From CAYNDL01 sp964396115 (GTDB lineage Bacteria; Patescibacteriota; Andersenbacteria; UBA10190; CAIZMI01): a DNA stretch of 10,486 nucleotides. This document shows positions 1-5,230 of this stretch, piece by piece. The stretch is taken from positions 1 to 10,486 of the forward strand of contig CAYNDL010000032.1 of NCBI GenBank assembly GCA_964396115.1. The letters are read 5' to 3'. How positions within the stretch are numbered: the stretch's first letter is position 1; each line of letters opens with the position of its first letter. The translations under genes were made by a program, and so were the position numbers. The notes beneath the pieces were generated by a model. It was given only the letters and a program-made list of their open reading frames with translations. It ran no database searches and was not told the origin of the DNA.

Positions 1-1
1 C

Positions 2-976
2 CAGAAACTCGGACTAGCTGGTTGCAGTCAAATATTCTTCGGGGTTGAATCGTTGAACCCCAAGAACTTGGAAGCAGCCAGCAAGTCGCAGAACAAAGTC
101 GAGAAGCTGGAACAACTTTTCGATCTCTGCCACAAGTGCGGCGTCGCCGTTCATGCGGCGTACATCATTGGTTTCCCGCACGACACGCCGGAATCTGTGG
201 AACAAGACCTTGACCTCTTGATTAAGTTCGGTGCTGACCAGGCCAGTTTCTTTATCCTAATTCCCGCACCCGGGAGTGTGGATTACGTTGTGGCCTACAC
301 CGAGGGAAAAAAGATGGACATCGACTGGAACAAGTACGATGCTTTCCACCCAGTCGCTGAACATCCCCTCATGTCTCGAGATCAGTGGTTTGCCCTTTAC
401 CAACGGGCATGGCGAAAGTTCTACCGCCCCGTTAACATGATCGCTGCCCTCAAGCGCGTACCGGCGGGAGCAAAACGCTGGCAACAGCTGAGTGTTTTCC
501 TCTGGTACTGGTGGTCAGTCCGCGTGGAACAGACCCACCCGATGATTGCAGGTTGGTTAAGGAATCGATCCCTTACCGACCGACGACCGGGATCCCCTCC
601 CATTCCGATGTGGCGTTTCTTTTTCCGGGAGGCTTGGCATCGTTTACGCTACTTCGGCTACATGTTCGCGGTGTTCTACATCTTCCAACATGTGGTTTTT
701 GAGACGGAGTTTGCACCGAAACTTTCTGCAAAGCGCAAACACCTCTCCTGGCAACTACAAGGCCTGCGAGACTGGCTGAGTAGGACTTTTGGACGCGAAG
801 TAACGCGACAGTGGCTAAACGAATTCTGGATTCGTTATGGCCGCCACCGCTGGCAACTTCTCAATCCACTGAAATGGCACTGGCACATCCTCATGATTCC
901 CCGTGCTGTTTCGGAGATTGTTTACACGTTCAAGTTTGTCATGCTGTTCATGCGCCTTCTGCGTACGACGACCTGA
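2..976 (+). CDS. Radical SAM protein, C-terminal part (5' end outside window)
   Basis: The reading frame is open from the first bases of the window, so only the 3' part (about 324 codons) is visible. A TTG at 53 is not a credible start because family-typical sequence lies upstream of it. The first ~110 residues resemble the late half of a radical SAM barrel of the B12-binding/MiaB-like type: a GCSQIFFGVES segment followed by a Lys/Gln-rich stretch, then HAAYIIGFPHDTPES and FFILIPAPGS. The CxxxCxxC cluster motif and any cobalamin-binding domain would lie upstream and are not visible. The last ~200 residues form an aromatic- and Arg-rich extension with a hydrophobic stretch (FGYMFAVFYIF) that may contact the membrane. 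The substrate cannot be told. The gene ends in TGA and is followed at once by terminators. The family call is fairly secure, the exact reaction unknown. Confidence 0.85.
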   Translation, partial: QKLGLAGCSQIFFGVESLNPKNLEAASKSQNKVEKLEQLFDLCHKCGVAVHAAYIIGFPHDTPESVEQDLDLLIKFGADQASFFILIPAPGSVDYVVAYTEGKKMDIDWNKYDAFHPVAEHPLMSRDQWFALYQRAWRKFYRPVNMIAALKRVPAGAKRWQQLSVFLWYWWSVRVEQTHPMIAGWLRNRSLTDRRPGSPPIPMWRFFFREAWHRLRYFGYMFAVFYIFQHVVFETEFAPKLSAKRKHLSWQLQGLRDWLSRTFGREVTRQWLNEFWIRYGRHRWQLLNPLKWHWHILMIPRAVSEIVYTFKFVMLFMRLLRTTT

Positions 977-983
977 CGAGCTA

Positions 984-1006
984 CCGCCCTTTCCGGGGCG
1001 GTTTTT
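984..1006 (+). terminator. Rho-independent terminator of the radical SAM gene
   Basis: The stem CCGCCC (984-989) pairs with GGGCGG (996-1001) and is followed directly by TTTTT (1002-1006). It starts eight bases after the TGA stop. Confidence 0.85.
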
Positions 1007-1008
1007 AA

Positions 1009-1040
1009 TTTTAAAAGCACCCTCTCGGGTGCTTTTAAAA
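1009..1040 (-). terminator. Terminator between convergent genes (14-bp hairpin)
   Basis: A perfect 14-bp stem (1009-1022 with 1027-1040) has the tetraloop TCTC and A/T-rich stem ends, so it can act in both directions. It lies just downstream of the minus-strand bactofilin-like gene and behind the plus-strand terminator, separating two convergent genes. Confidence 0.8.
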
Positions 1041-1054
1041 TCTATAATCTTCTC

Positions 1055-2152
1055 TTATGCCGTCACCACTGTGGAATTTTTCGAACGGCTAATATACGAA
1101 CGGACAACCGAAACTAATGCGCCGAGCGCGGTCAGGTATATGAACGCAAACACTAGCCACCCTAGAACCGGAATATACCCGACAAGCGCAAGCACGACTG
1201 CACCGAGCAAAACGGCTGGCCAGGAAAGGTTAAACTTCTGATCCTTCCTGAGCATGAAGAACAACCATGAACCGAACACGACTACTGCAACGAGGCGAGC
1301 GACATATAGAGTCACAGCATAAACAAACAGCAACATGGTGCTGAGCGGTATTCCGAACAAAGTTATGAACAACATAACGCACACAATCGGAACTACAACC
1401 AAGAAAACTATTCCCCACAAAAGATTCATCCAGAGGTGTTCACGCCACGAAACTGCGATCTCTTGTGACTTTGCCGGAAACAGATAAGTCAAAAGACGTG
1501 CGAGCAATACAGTTATAACCAGTGAAACAATAAAGCCGAAACCGAGGAACGTCCTACCTGCATTCTTTGCTTCGTTTCGCTTTATTTCCGTTCTTGAAAC
1601 ATCGCCCGTGACTGTTGCACCACTAGCGATGGTGGCTTCATTTTCGCTTGCATATTTCAGTGAACCCTCAACTTTTGCACTATTCGTTAGCCGTAATGTG
1701 CCAGCATTAACTTTTACATTTTTAGTTGAGCCCGCAATCTCTACTTGTCCACCGCTAATTAGAGTATCTCCATTAACCACCGATTTCCCTCCCAATTCGA
1801 TATTGCCACCAGTCACAATCAGATCTTTACCAACTGCTCCATCAACTAAAATATCTCCACCTGCTGCTCTTATGGCACCGGCTGTTTCTCCCGTGATGGC
1901 TACCTGTCCACCCGCGGCATTTACACTGCCGTTAACCTTACCAGTAACTCTGGTATTTCCTCCAGCCACAAACAAATCACCATTGACTGTACCCCTAACA
2001 ACCGCGTTTCCTCCAAAGACATATAGGTCCCCTTCTACTGTCTCACCCTCTGGCAATTCATAACGTTCTTCCGTTCTAAACTCTGCGGCACTAGCTGAAC
2101 TGCCGATAATAAACGCCCCCAGTACTATAAACATAATAAATATTTTTTTCAT
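1055..2152 (-). CDS. Bactofilin-like polymer-forming protein with signal peptide and C-terminal membrane domain
   Basis: This 365-aa protein has three parts. Residues 1-23 are a Sec signal peptide (Lys-Lys, hydrophobic core, SASAA). Residues ~35-190 are a right-handed beta-helix-like array of ~17-residue repeats, each closing with GGN, GGQ or GGD. Residues ~200-350 hold about five hydrophobic segments. The repeats match the polymer-forming (bactofilin/DUF583) family, which assembles into filaments. Classical bactofilins are cytoplasmic and short, whereas this one has an export signal and a large membrane domain, so the beta-helix is probably extracytoplasmic and anchored to the membrane (inference). 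The ATG is preceded by only a weak AAAGG. Gaps between the repeats do not suggest truncation. The family call is firm, the cellular role (envelope scaffold or surface structure) is a guess. Confidence 0.8.
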   Translation of the reverse strand: MKKIFIMFIVLGAFIIGSSASAAEFRTEERYELPEGETVEGDLYVFGGNAVVRGTVNGDLFVAGGNTRVTGKVNGSVNAAGGQVAITGETAGAIRAAGGDILVDGAVGKDLIVTGGNIELGGKSVVNGDTLISGGQVEIAGSTKNVKVNAGTLRLTNSAKVEGSLKYASENEATIASGATVTGDVSRTEIKRNEAKNAGRTFLGFGFIVSLVITVLLARLLTYLFPAKSQEIAVSWREHLWMNLLWGIVFLVVVPIVCVMLFITLFGIPLSTMLLFVYAVTLYVARLVAVVVFGSWLFFMLRKDQKFNLSWPAVLLGAVVLALVGYIPVLGWLVFAFIYLTALGALVSVVRSYISRSKNSTVVTA

Positions 2153-2158
2153 AACCTT

Positions 2159-2187
2159 TATTATTGGTTATTTTGGATAATAATCAA
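2159..2187 (-). promoter_or_regulatory. Possible sigma70-type promoter of the bactofilin-like gene
   Basis: On the minus strand TTGATT and ATAATA are separated by 17 bp. Transcription would begin within a few bases of the ATG, giving a nearly leaderless mRNA, which fits the weak ribosome binding site. The match is only moderate and the region is A/T-rich, so it could be chance. Confidence 0.3.
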
Positions 2188-2244
2188 GGAGGTTTTTAAC
2201 AACGCCATGGGGCACGGGTTACCTTTCGTGACCTGTTGCTCTCA

Positions 2245-2280
2245 GACACAAAAACAGCCTTGCGGCTGTCTCTTTGTGTC
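2245..2280 (-). terminator. Terminator after tRNA-Arg(UCG), overlapping the tRNA 3' end
   Basis: The minus-strand inner stem ACAGCC/GGCTGT (2264-2269 with 2254-2259) with a four-base loop is followed by a run of five U. An outer stem (2245-2252 with 2273-2280) extends the hairpin into the last bases of the tRNA gene. Confidence 0.8.
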
Positions 2281-2348
2281 CTCGGAGGGATTCGAACCCC
2301 CAATGCCAGTTCCGAAGACTGGCGTGATATCCATTTCACCACGAGGAC
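2277..2348 (-). tRNA. tRNA-Arg (anticodon UCG)
   Basis: The minus strand folds into a complete cloverleaf. The acceptor stem GTCCTCG/CGAGGAC is perfect, the D stem is GTGA/TCAC, and the anticodon stem CCAGT/ACTGG encloses loop CTTCGGA, giving anticodon TCG, which reads the Arg codon CGA. The T arm has loop TTCGAAT. The discriminator base is A and CCA is not encoded. A terminator follows on the same strand. Confidence 0.93.
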
Positions 2349-2445
2349 ATACATGAACTATTAAACAAAAATGACTCTCTCGCAACTGCCGGTCACCTTC
2401 CGACTTTCCATAAATTTAAAAATAGTGTTAAATGAGTCTGCTCAA

Positions 2446-2451
2446 TATATT
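2446..2451 (+). promoter_or_regulatory. Possible -10 element for tRNA-His
   Basis: TATATT lies 12 bp before the 5' end of the tRNA-His gene, a suitable distance for a start site at or just before the tRNA. No convincing -35 box is visible upstream. Confidence 0.3.
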
Positions 2452-2463
2452 CTTGAGCTTTAC

Positions 2464-2535
2464 GGTGGCTATGGTTCAAAAGTAGAACGCTCGGCTGTGG
2501 CCCGGGAGACGAGGGGGCGGTACCCTCTAGCCACC
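2464..2535 (+). tRNA. tRNA-His (anticodon GUG) with atypical D and T loops
   Basis: The plus strand folds into a cloverleaf. The acceptor stem GTGGCTA/TAGCCAC carries an extra G(-1) at 2464 opposite C73, the histidine identity pair. The D stem is GTTC/GAAC, the anticodon stem CTCGG/CCGGG encloses loop CTGTGGC with anticodon GTG at 2497-2499, and the T stem is GAGGG/CCCTC. The acceptor and anticodon features resemble bacterial tRNA-His. Two loops are unusual: the D loop AAAAGTA lacks the G18-G19 pair, and the T loop is GGCGGTA instead of TTCRAnn. The variable loop is four bases and CCA is not encoded. All stems are intact, which argues for a working gene, but a tRNA finder might score it low. 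Confidence 0.82.
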
Positions 2536-2544
2536 CAGTAAGTA

Positions 2545-2577
2545 ACAAAAAACTCGGAATTGATCCGAGTTTTTTGT
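2545..2577. terminator. Bidirectional terminator between tRNA-His and tRNA-Arg(UCU)
   Basis: A perfect 14-bp stem (2545-2558 with 2564-2577) has a GC-rich core CTCGGA and A/T runs on both outer sides, so it makes a U tract in either direction. It sits between two convergent tRNA genes. Confidence 0.88.
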
Positions 2578-2591
2578 ATCGCAAAAATATG

Positions 2592-2665
2592 TGCGCTCGG
2601 AGGGACTCGAACCCCCAACCTAAGGGTTAGAAACCCTTTGCTCTATCCGGTTGAGCTACGAGCGC
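2592..2665 (-). tRNA. tRNA-Arg (anticodon UCU)
   Basis: The minus-strand cloverleaf has acceptor stem GCGCTCG/CGAGCGC, D stem GCTC/GAGC, and anticodon stem AAGGG/CCCTT with loop TTTCTAA, giving anticodon TCT, which reads the Arg codon AGA. The T loop is the normal TTCGAGT. The discriminator is A and CCA is not encoded. Confidence 0.93.
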
Positions 2666-2670
2666 AAGTT

Positions 2671-2676
2671 TTTATA
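2671..2676 (-). promoter_or_regulatory. Possible -10 element for tRNA-Arg(UCU)
   Basis: On the minus strand TATAAA lies five bases before the first base of the tRNA gene, a distance that puts the start site at or near the tRNA 5' end. The -35 region is not clear. Confidence 0.35.
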
Positions 2677-2718
2677 GACCAAACGCGAAGAAAGAATATG
2701 CCAAAAATTAAGAGACGT

Positions 2719-3090
2719 CTAGGTTTTCTCGGACAACAACTTCGACAGATCTTCCAATAAACCACCCAAACCATAACGCGTTTTAATGTAGTACCTGCTT
2801 ACACCCAGTTCCATAGCTTGATTAGCCAGCGCTTCATCCCCAACCTCCAGCAATATTATAGAGGGAACACTTTTCGTGTAGTCATGCTTTTTCATCTGTT
2901 GGATAAAATCCAGTCCACTCATGTCTGCTAAACGTTCATCGACCAAGACCAGATCCGGTTTATTTTCGACTTTTCTTAATGCTTCTTCACCGGTAATAGA
3001 AGGATCAACCTGGTAACCAGCAGACTCCAGTTCATCCTTTATTGTAAGAAGCAGGGTTTGCTCACTTTCAACCACCAGGATTCGGGGCAT
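2719..3090 (-). CDS. Single-domain response regulator (partly degenerate receiver)
   Basis: This 123-aa protein is a lone receiver domain without an output domain. The strand order fits CheY-like folds: ILVVES at 4-9, LVLVDE at 47-52 with the likely phospho-acceptor Asp51, SIILLEV at 77-83, and YYIK at 100-103 with Lys103. Against the usual five key residues, the acidic pair is Glu8-Ser9 instead of Asp-Asp, the conserved Thr/Ser after strand 4 appears to be Leu81, and the Pro after Lys is Thr104. Asp51 and Lys103 remain, so weak or atypical phosphorylation is possible. The ATG overlaps the end of the upstream kinase gene by 23 bp and lacks its own ribosome binding site, so translation is probably coupled. 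It most likely works with that kinase. Confidence 0.85.
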   Translation of the reverse strand: MPRILVVESEQTLLLTIKDELESAGYQVDPSITGEEALRKVENKPDLVLVDERLADMSGLDFIQQMKKHDYTKSVPSIILLEVGDEALANQAMELGVSRYYIKTRYGLGGLLEDLSKLLSEKT

Positions 3091-3937
3091 TTGTTTTGTA
3101 CGGATCTAAGAGCGGAAGCGTGAAATAAAAAGTGGAGCCATAACCTTCGCGCGAAGTAAACCAAATAGCTCCGTTATGCTGTTCAACTATTCCCTTCACA
3201 ATATACAATCCGAGCCCAGTACCTCCCTCATCCGTGGCCACAGCTTTCCTTCCCCTGAAAAATTGAGTAAACACATATTTTTGTTCATCTTTTGGAATAC
3301 CGATGCCAGTATCCTCTACGCTGCATAATACATAACCTGTGCCCGGATTCACTGCTTTTGATGCAACGGACACGGGGGCAATCTCATTCGTTCGTCGCAA
3401 AGTTACGTTAACTGATCCTCCACGGGGAGTATATTTAATTGCATTTGTGAGCAGGTTTAACACAACCTGATAAATTTTTTCTGGATCCCCCACAGACAGA
3501 GGGATTTGAGTGGCATCCGCAGACCATTTAACAACAACTCCTCTTTGCAAAGCTGCTCGCTCAGCCGATCGTAATGCCCTCCTCACAACTTCCACTATCT
3601 GCATTGGCCGCTTTGCGAATGTTAAAGCACCCTCTTGCATTTTCGCTACGTTCAACAGGTCTTCCACTAATGTCACGAGACGACCGTTAGCCTCGTTAAT
3701 TCGTCGTAAAATTTTTGCCACTTCCGGACTATTTGCCGTTTCCCCCAAAAGTTTGCTCAGTCGTTCGGTGTTCCACGTTAAAGTTGTTATTGGTACTTGC
3801 ATTTCACGAGCAGTCGTTGTCAAAAACTTTCCCGAAACTTCAGGTTTTTGCAAAACCGGTTTCTCTGCCTTTTGGGAAGGGGCAAAGTTGGGTGTCTTGG
3901 AATCGAATTTTACAATGTTTATGTTCGTCTCCGGCAC
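3068..3937 (-). CDS. Histidine-kinase-like protein lacking the phospho-acceptor histidine
   Basis: This 289-aa soluble protein has no membrane segment and no recognisable sensor domain. A HisKA-like dimerisation region spans ~36-105: FLTTTAREMQVPIT at 38-51 aligns with the family H-box (FL..sHElRtPL.), but position 44 is Arg (codon CGT, 3806-3808) where the phosphorylated His should be. The following Glu45 and Pro49 are kept. The HATPase domain is complete: N-box NLLTNAIKYT with Asn161 and Asn165, G1 box DTGIGIP at 209-215, F-box FTQFF around 223-227, and G2 box GGTGLGL at 238-244. It can therefore probably bind ATP but cannot autophosphorylate in the standard way. The start is GTG at 3937, directly preceded by an in-frame TAA, so no longer form is possible. 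It overlaps the receiver gene, and a structured RNA with terminator lies just upstream. Confidence 0.85.
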   Translation of the reverse strand: MPETNINIVKFDSKTPNFAPSQKAEKPVLQKPEVSGKFLTTTAREMQVPITTLTWNTERLSKLLGETANSPEVAKILRRINEANGRLVTLVEDLLNVAKMQEGALTFAKRPMQIVEVVRRALRSAERAALQRGVVVKWSADATQIPLSVGDPEKIYQVVLNLLTNAIKYTPRGGSVNVTLRRTNEIAPVSVASKAVNPGTGYVLCSVEDTGIGIPKDEQKYVFTQFFRGRKAVATDEGGTGLGLYIVKGIVEQHNGAIWFTSREGYGSTFYFTLPLLDPYKTNAPNPGG

Positions 3938-3983
3938 TTATTAAGCATAACACCTTGCAATAGTTCACGCATTCATTGGAACA

Positions 3984-4013
3984 AAAAAAACAGCCCTCTC
4001 GGGCTGTTTTTTT
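3984..4013 (-). terminator. Terminator (or attenuator) upstream of the kinase gene
   Basis: The stem CAGCCC/GGGCTG is extended by A7/T7 (3984-3996 with 4001-4013) and has loop TCTC. On the minus strand it ends in a U7 run. It lies ~47 bp before the GTG of the kinase and ~7 bp after the rod-shaped RNA, so it either ends that RNA or controls read-through into the kinase operon. Confidence 0.85.
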
Positions 4014-4020
4014 ATTGTTC

Positions 4021-4148
4021 AACCTGTCAGGCTGTTGGCCAACAACATGGAATTATACAAATCAAGTAACGGTTTCTTCGGTTTCCCGAAGTGAGAGAGA
4101 ACTATTACCCAATCTGATCCACGTGCTCGCCGAACAGCCCGACAGGTT
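4021..4148 (-). ncRNA. Rod-shaped structured RNA: 6S-like small RNA or attenuator leader
   Basis: On the minus strand four helices nest in order. A 16-bp closing stem (4133-4148 with 4021-4036) is continuous with one G.U pair. It is followed by ACGUGGA/UCCAUGU (4118-4124 with 4045-4051), a 13-bp G.U-rich helix (4104-4116 with 4058-4070), and a perfect CUUCGG-GAAA-CCGAAG hairpin (4076-4091). The G.U pairs become A.C mismatches on the other strand, so the minus strand is the transcript. A symmetrical 8/8 internal loop separates the first two helices. The shape (long rod, central loop, terminator right after) recalls 6S RNA, but no sequence signature proves it. The 5' arm can also pair over 10 bp with the terminator, as in attenuators. 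No frame here looks coding. Confidence 0.65.
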
Positions 4149-4190
4149 TAACCTCTCCTGGTAACGCGATGAACGTACCCGGGAAAGGTC

Positions 4191-4217
4191 GGGTCGTGAG
4201 ACGCCGACCCGATTATA
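4191..4217 (-). promoter_or_regulatory. TATAAT -10 box followed by a leader hairpin
   Basis: On the minus strand a perfect TATAAT (4217-4212) lies ~23 bp after the stop of the 73-aa gene. It is followed by the hairpin GGGTCG/CGACCC (4205-4210 with 4191-4196). No good -35 at 17 bp is seen. If used, it would start an RNA of about 200 nt ending at the terminator at 3984-4013. The hairpin may instead be the last spacer hairpin of the small-gene array. Confidence 0.45.
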
Positions 4218-4239
4218 CTCCAGACAGTGCAACTCCTCC

Positions 4240-4461
4240 CTATTTTCCGAGGAGCGAATCACCCTTTCGGGATAAGAATTCCCAGAGGGAAAACCCGACC
4301 ATCATGACGGCGAAGAGTGAAGCAACGGACAGTGTTGTTCCTTGTTTCTCACCAGGAAAACAAACGACACCCAACTGGAAAGCCAACACCATGCCGAGTG
4401 CGGCCGCCAAAATCCCGAGAAAGTGCAGCAACAAGCCAAGAAAGATGGAACGAATCTTCAT
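4240..4461 (-). CDS. Small two-helix membrane protein, unknown
   Basis: This 73-aa protein has two hydrophobic segments, ~5-32 and ~44-61, joined by a short polar stretch (PGEKQG), and a basic C-terminal tail. It has no cleavage site typical of secreted proteins. The ATG at 4461 has GAGG eight bases upstream. A nearby ATG seven bases upstream is out of frame. It is the last gene of the minus-strand array. No family is recognised. The hydrophobic pattern and the binding site support a real gene. Confidence 0.65.
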   Translation of the reverse strand: MKIRSIFLGLLLHFLGILAAALGMVLAFQLGVVCFPGEKQGTTLSVASLFAVMMVGFSLWEFLSRKGDSLLGK

Positions 4462-4516
4462 GATTCATGCCTCGATTGTTATTCTTCTTCCCAATTCCCT
4501 ATTAAGGAATCCGGAG

Positions 4517-4539
4517 AAAAATGGGTGATGGGCTCACCC
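4517..4539 (-). terminator. Rho-independent terminator between two small membrane-protein genes
   Basis: On the minus strand GGGTGA/TCACCC (4534-4539 with 4523-4528) with a five-base loop is followed by AUUUUU. A weaker hairpin (ATTCC/GGAAT) follows before the next gene. Unlike the other array spacers, this one has a real U tract. Confidence 0.7.
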
Positions 4540-4549
4540 GGGGCCACCA

Positions 4550-4753
4550 CTAGGGGTGCCTGGCTTCGCGAATCTTCCGGATGGCGAAACAGACAATGAC
4601 CCAGCAGCATTTGAAGGTCAAACGGATTGTTCCCAACACGATCCGTTTACTGACGCGGACGATTTTCTTTCCGCCATAAACATTCTTTTCCATGTAGTCG
4701 ATGGCGATAAGAAGGAGTCCGATGGCCACAATACCAGCAAAAATAGTCTCCAT
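4550..4753 (-). CDS. Small membrane protein, unknown
   Basis: This 67-aa protein begins METIFAGIV. The ATG at 4753 is chosen because GGAGG lies six bases upstream. A GTG seven codons earlier would put that site inside the gene. Residues 3-20 form a clear membrane helix, residues 25-48 are Lys/Arg-rich, and residues ~45-58 form a second hydrophobic stretch containing two adjacent Cys (CCWVIVCF). The basic linker is expected in the cytoplasm. A hairpin pair lies upstream and a terminator follows. No family is recognised. Confidence 0.65.
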   Translation of the reverse strand: METIFAGIVAIGLLLIAIDYMEKNVYGGKKIVRVSKRIVLGTIRLTFKCCWVIVCFAIRKIREARHP

Positions 4754-4788
4754 CGTTTTCCTCCGGGCACTCACGAATCCACTATCAA

Positions 4789-4843
4789 CCGTCGAATGAT
4801 TCGACGGCTAATAAATAGATAGGAGCAAGCTATGTCTTGCTCC
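4789..4843 (-). repeat. Spacer with two perfect 8-bp hairpins
   Basis: GGAGCAAG/CTTGCTCC (4836-4843 with 4822-4829, six-base loop) is followed on the minus strand by CCGTCGAA/TTCGACGG (4800-4807 with 4789-4796, three-base loop). They share the two-hairpin plan of the other spacers in this array, without the conserved sequence. No U tract follows either one. Confidence 0.7.
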
Positions 4844-4851
4844 TTGTTCCC

Positions 4852-5013
4852 TCACTTCTTTGACCATTCCTTTTTTTCCTTTTCTTTGCCAGGACGACAA
4901 TATTCGCACCTCGCCATTGGATCCATTTGCTGCACATATGACAACAGACAGAGCAGGGCAGGACGTTTTACGCCAGGACGAGCACTGACAACCTTGTCGC
5001 TGTTTTCTTCCAT
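4852..5013 (-). CDS. Small charged protein with a CxxC pair, unknown
   Basis: This 53-aa frame starts MEENSDKVVS at an ATG with GAGGTGG six bases upstream. The C-terminal half holds RCEYCRPG (Cys36, Cys39), a possible half zinc-binding knuckle, then a Lys/Glu-rich tail ending WSKK. A longer frame across the same DNA (to 5023) has poorer composition and no binding site, so this one is preferred. Its spacer upstream carries the pseudoknot element and its stop is followed by a strong hairpin. A second short frame overlaps its start. No family is recognised. Confidence 0.5.
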   Translation of the reverse strand: MEENSDKVVSARPGVKRPALLCLLSYVQQMDPMARCEYCRPGKEKEKKEWSKK

Positions 5014-5063
5014 GGCAGGCCACCTCTAATAAAGAGCTCTGGAATTAATTCCATCTCCAGCAT
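4968..5063 (-). CDS. Possible 31-aa leader peptide
   Basis: An ATG at 5063 has GGAGG five bases upstream, a better site than that of the overlapping 53-aa gene. The peptide starts MLEMELIPEL, ends SVLVLA, and overlaps the next gene by 46 bp in another frame. Its length and lack of features make it uncertain. It could be an upstream peptide coupling translation to the 53-aa gene. The palindrome GGAATTAATTCC (5041-5052) lies inside it. Confidence 0.25.
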   Translation of the reverse strand: MLEMELIPELFIRGGLPWKKTATRLSVLVLA

Positions 5064-5075
5064 ACTCTCCTCCAC

Positions 5076-5228
5076 TTTCAACCGCCAAACAACTGCTTAG
5101 CGATTTAAATATGGAGGGGAGGTGTTAGGATGCACCTCCCCGTGAACTCGTCTTTTTATTTTTCGCAGGCACGAGTTTATTTTCCTGCTTATCCCCTATC
5201 GCCTTCCTGTGACTTGGGGAGAAGGAAC
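5076..5228 (-). repeat. Pseudoknot-plus-hairpin element, copy 1 (identical to 6195-6347)
   Basis: Minus-strand order: CGATAGGGG, then GCAGG (5184-5188), ACTCGT (5171-5176), CCTGC (5165-5169), a 13-base A-rich loop, and ACGAGT (5146-5151). GCAGG pairs with CCTGC and ACTCGT with ACGAGT, which interlocks as an H-type pseudoknot. Next come GGGGAGGTG/CACCTCCCC (5133-5141 with 5116-5124), TCCATA, and a third stem CGCTAA/TTGGCG. It begins two bases after the stop of the 87-aa gene and ends ~13 bp before the 31-aa leader ORF (62 bp before the 53-aa gene). No U tract follows the hairpins. Confidence 0.8.
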
Positions 5229-5230
5229 TT

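Noticed and set aside
1608..2063. 151-aa plus-strand frame
   Set aside because: It lies entirely opposite the beta-helix repeats of the bactofilin-like gene and is a low-complexity Pro/Thr/Leu shadow of them.
2207..2353. Short plus-strand frame starting near 2208 with AAGGAGG upstream
   Set aside because: It would read through the terminator and the antisense of tRNA-Arg(UCG), and its ATG is about 17 bases from the AAGGAGG, too far for a normal site.
4062..4262. 66-aa minus-strand frame over the rod RNA
   Set aside because: The DNA is accounted for by nested helices and a -10 box. The frame has no binding site and unremarkable composition.
4808..5023. 71-aa minus-strand frame
   Set aside because: No ribosome binding site, it runs through the strong downstream hairpin, and a better-placed 53-aa frame covers the same DNA.
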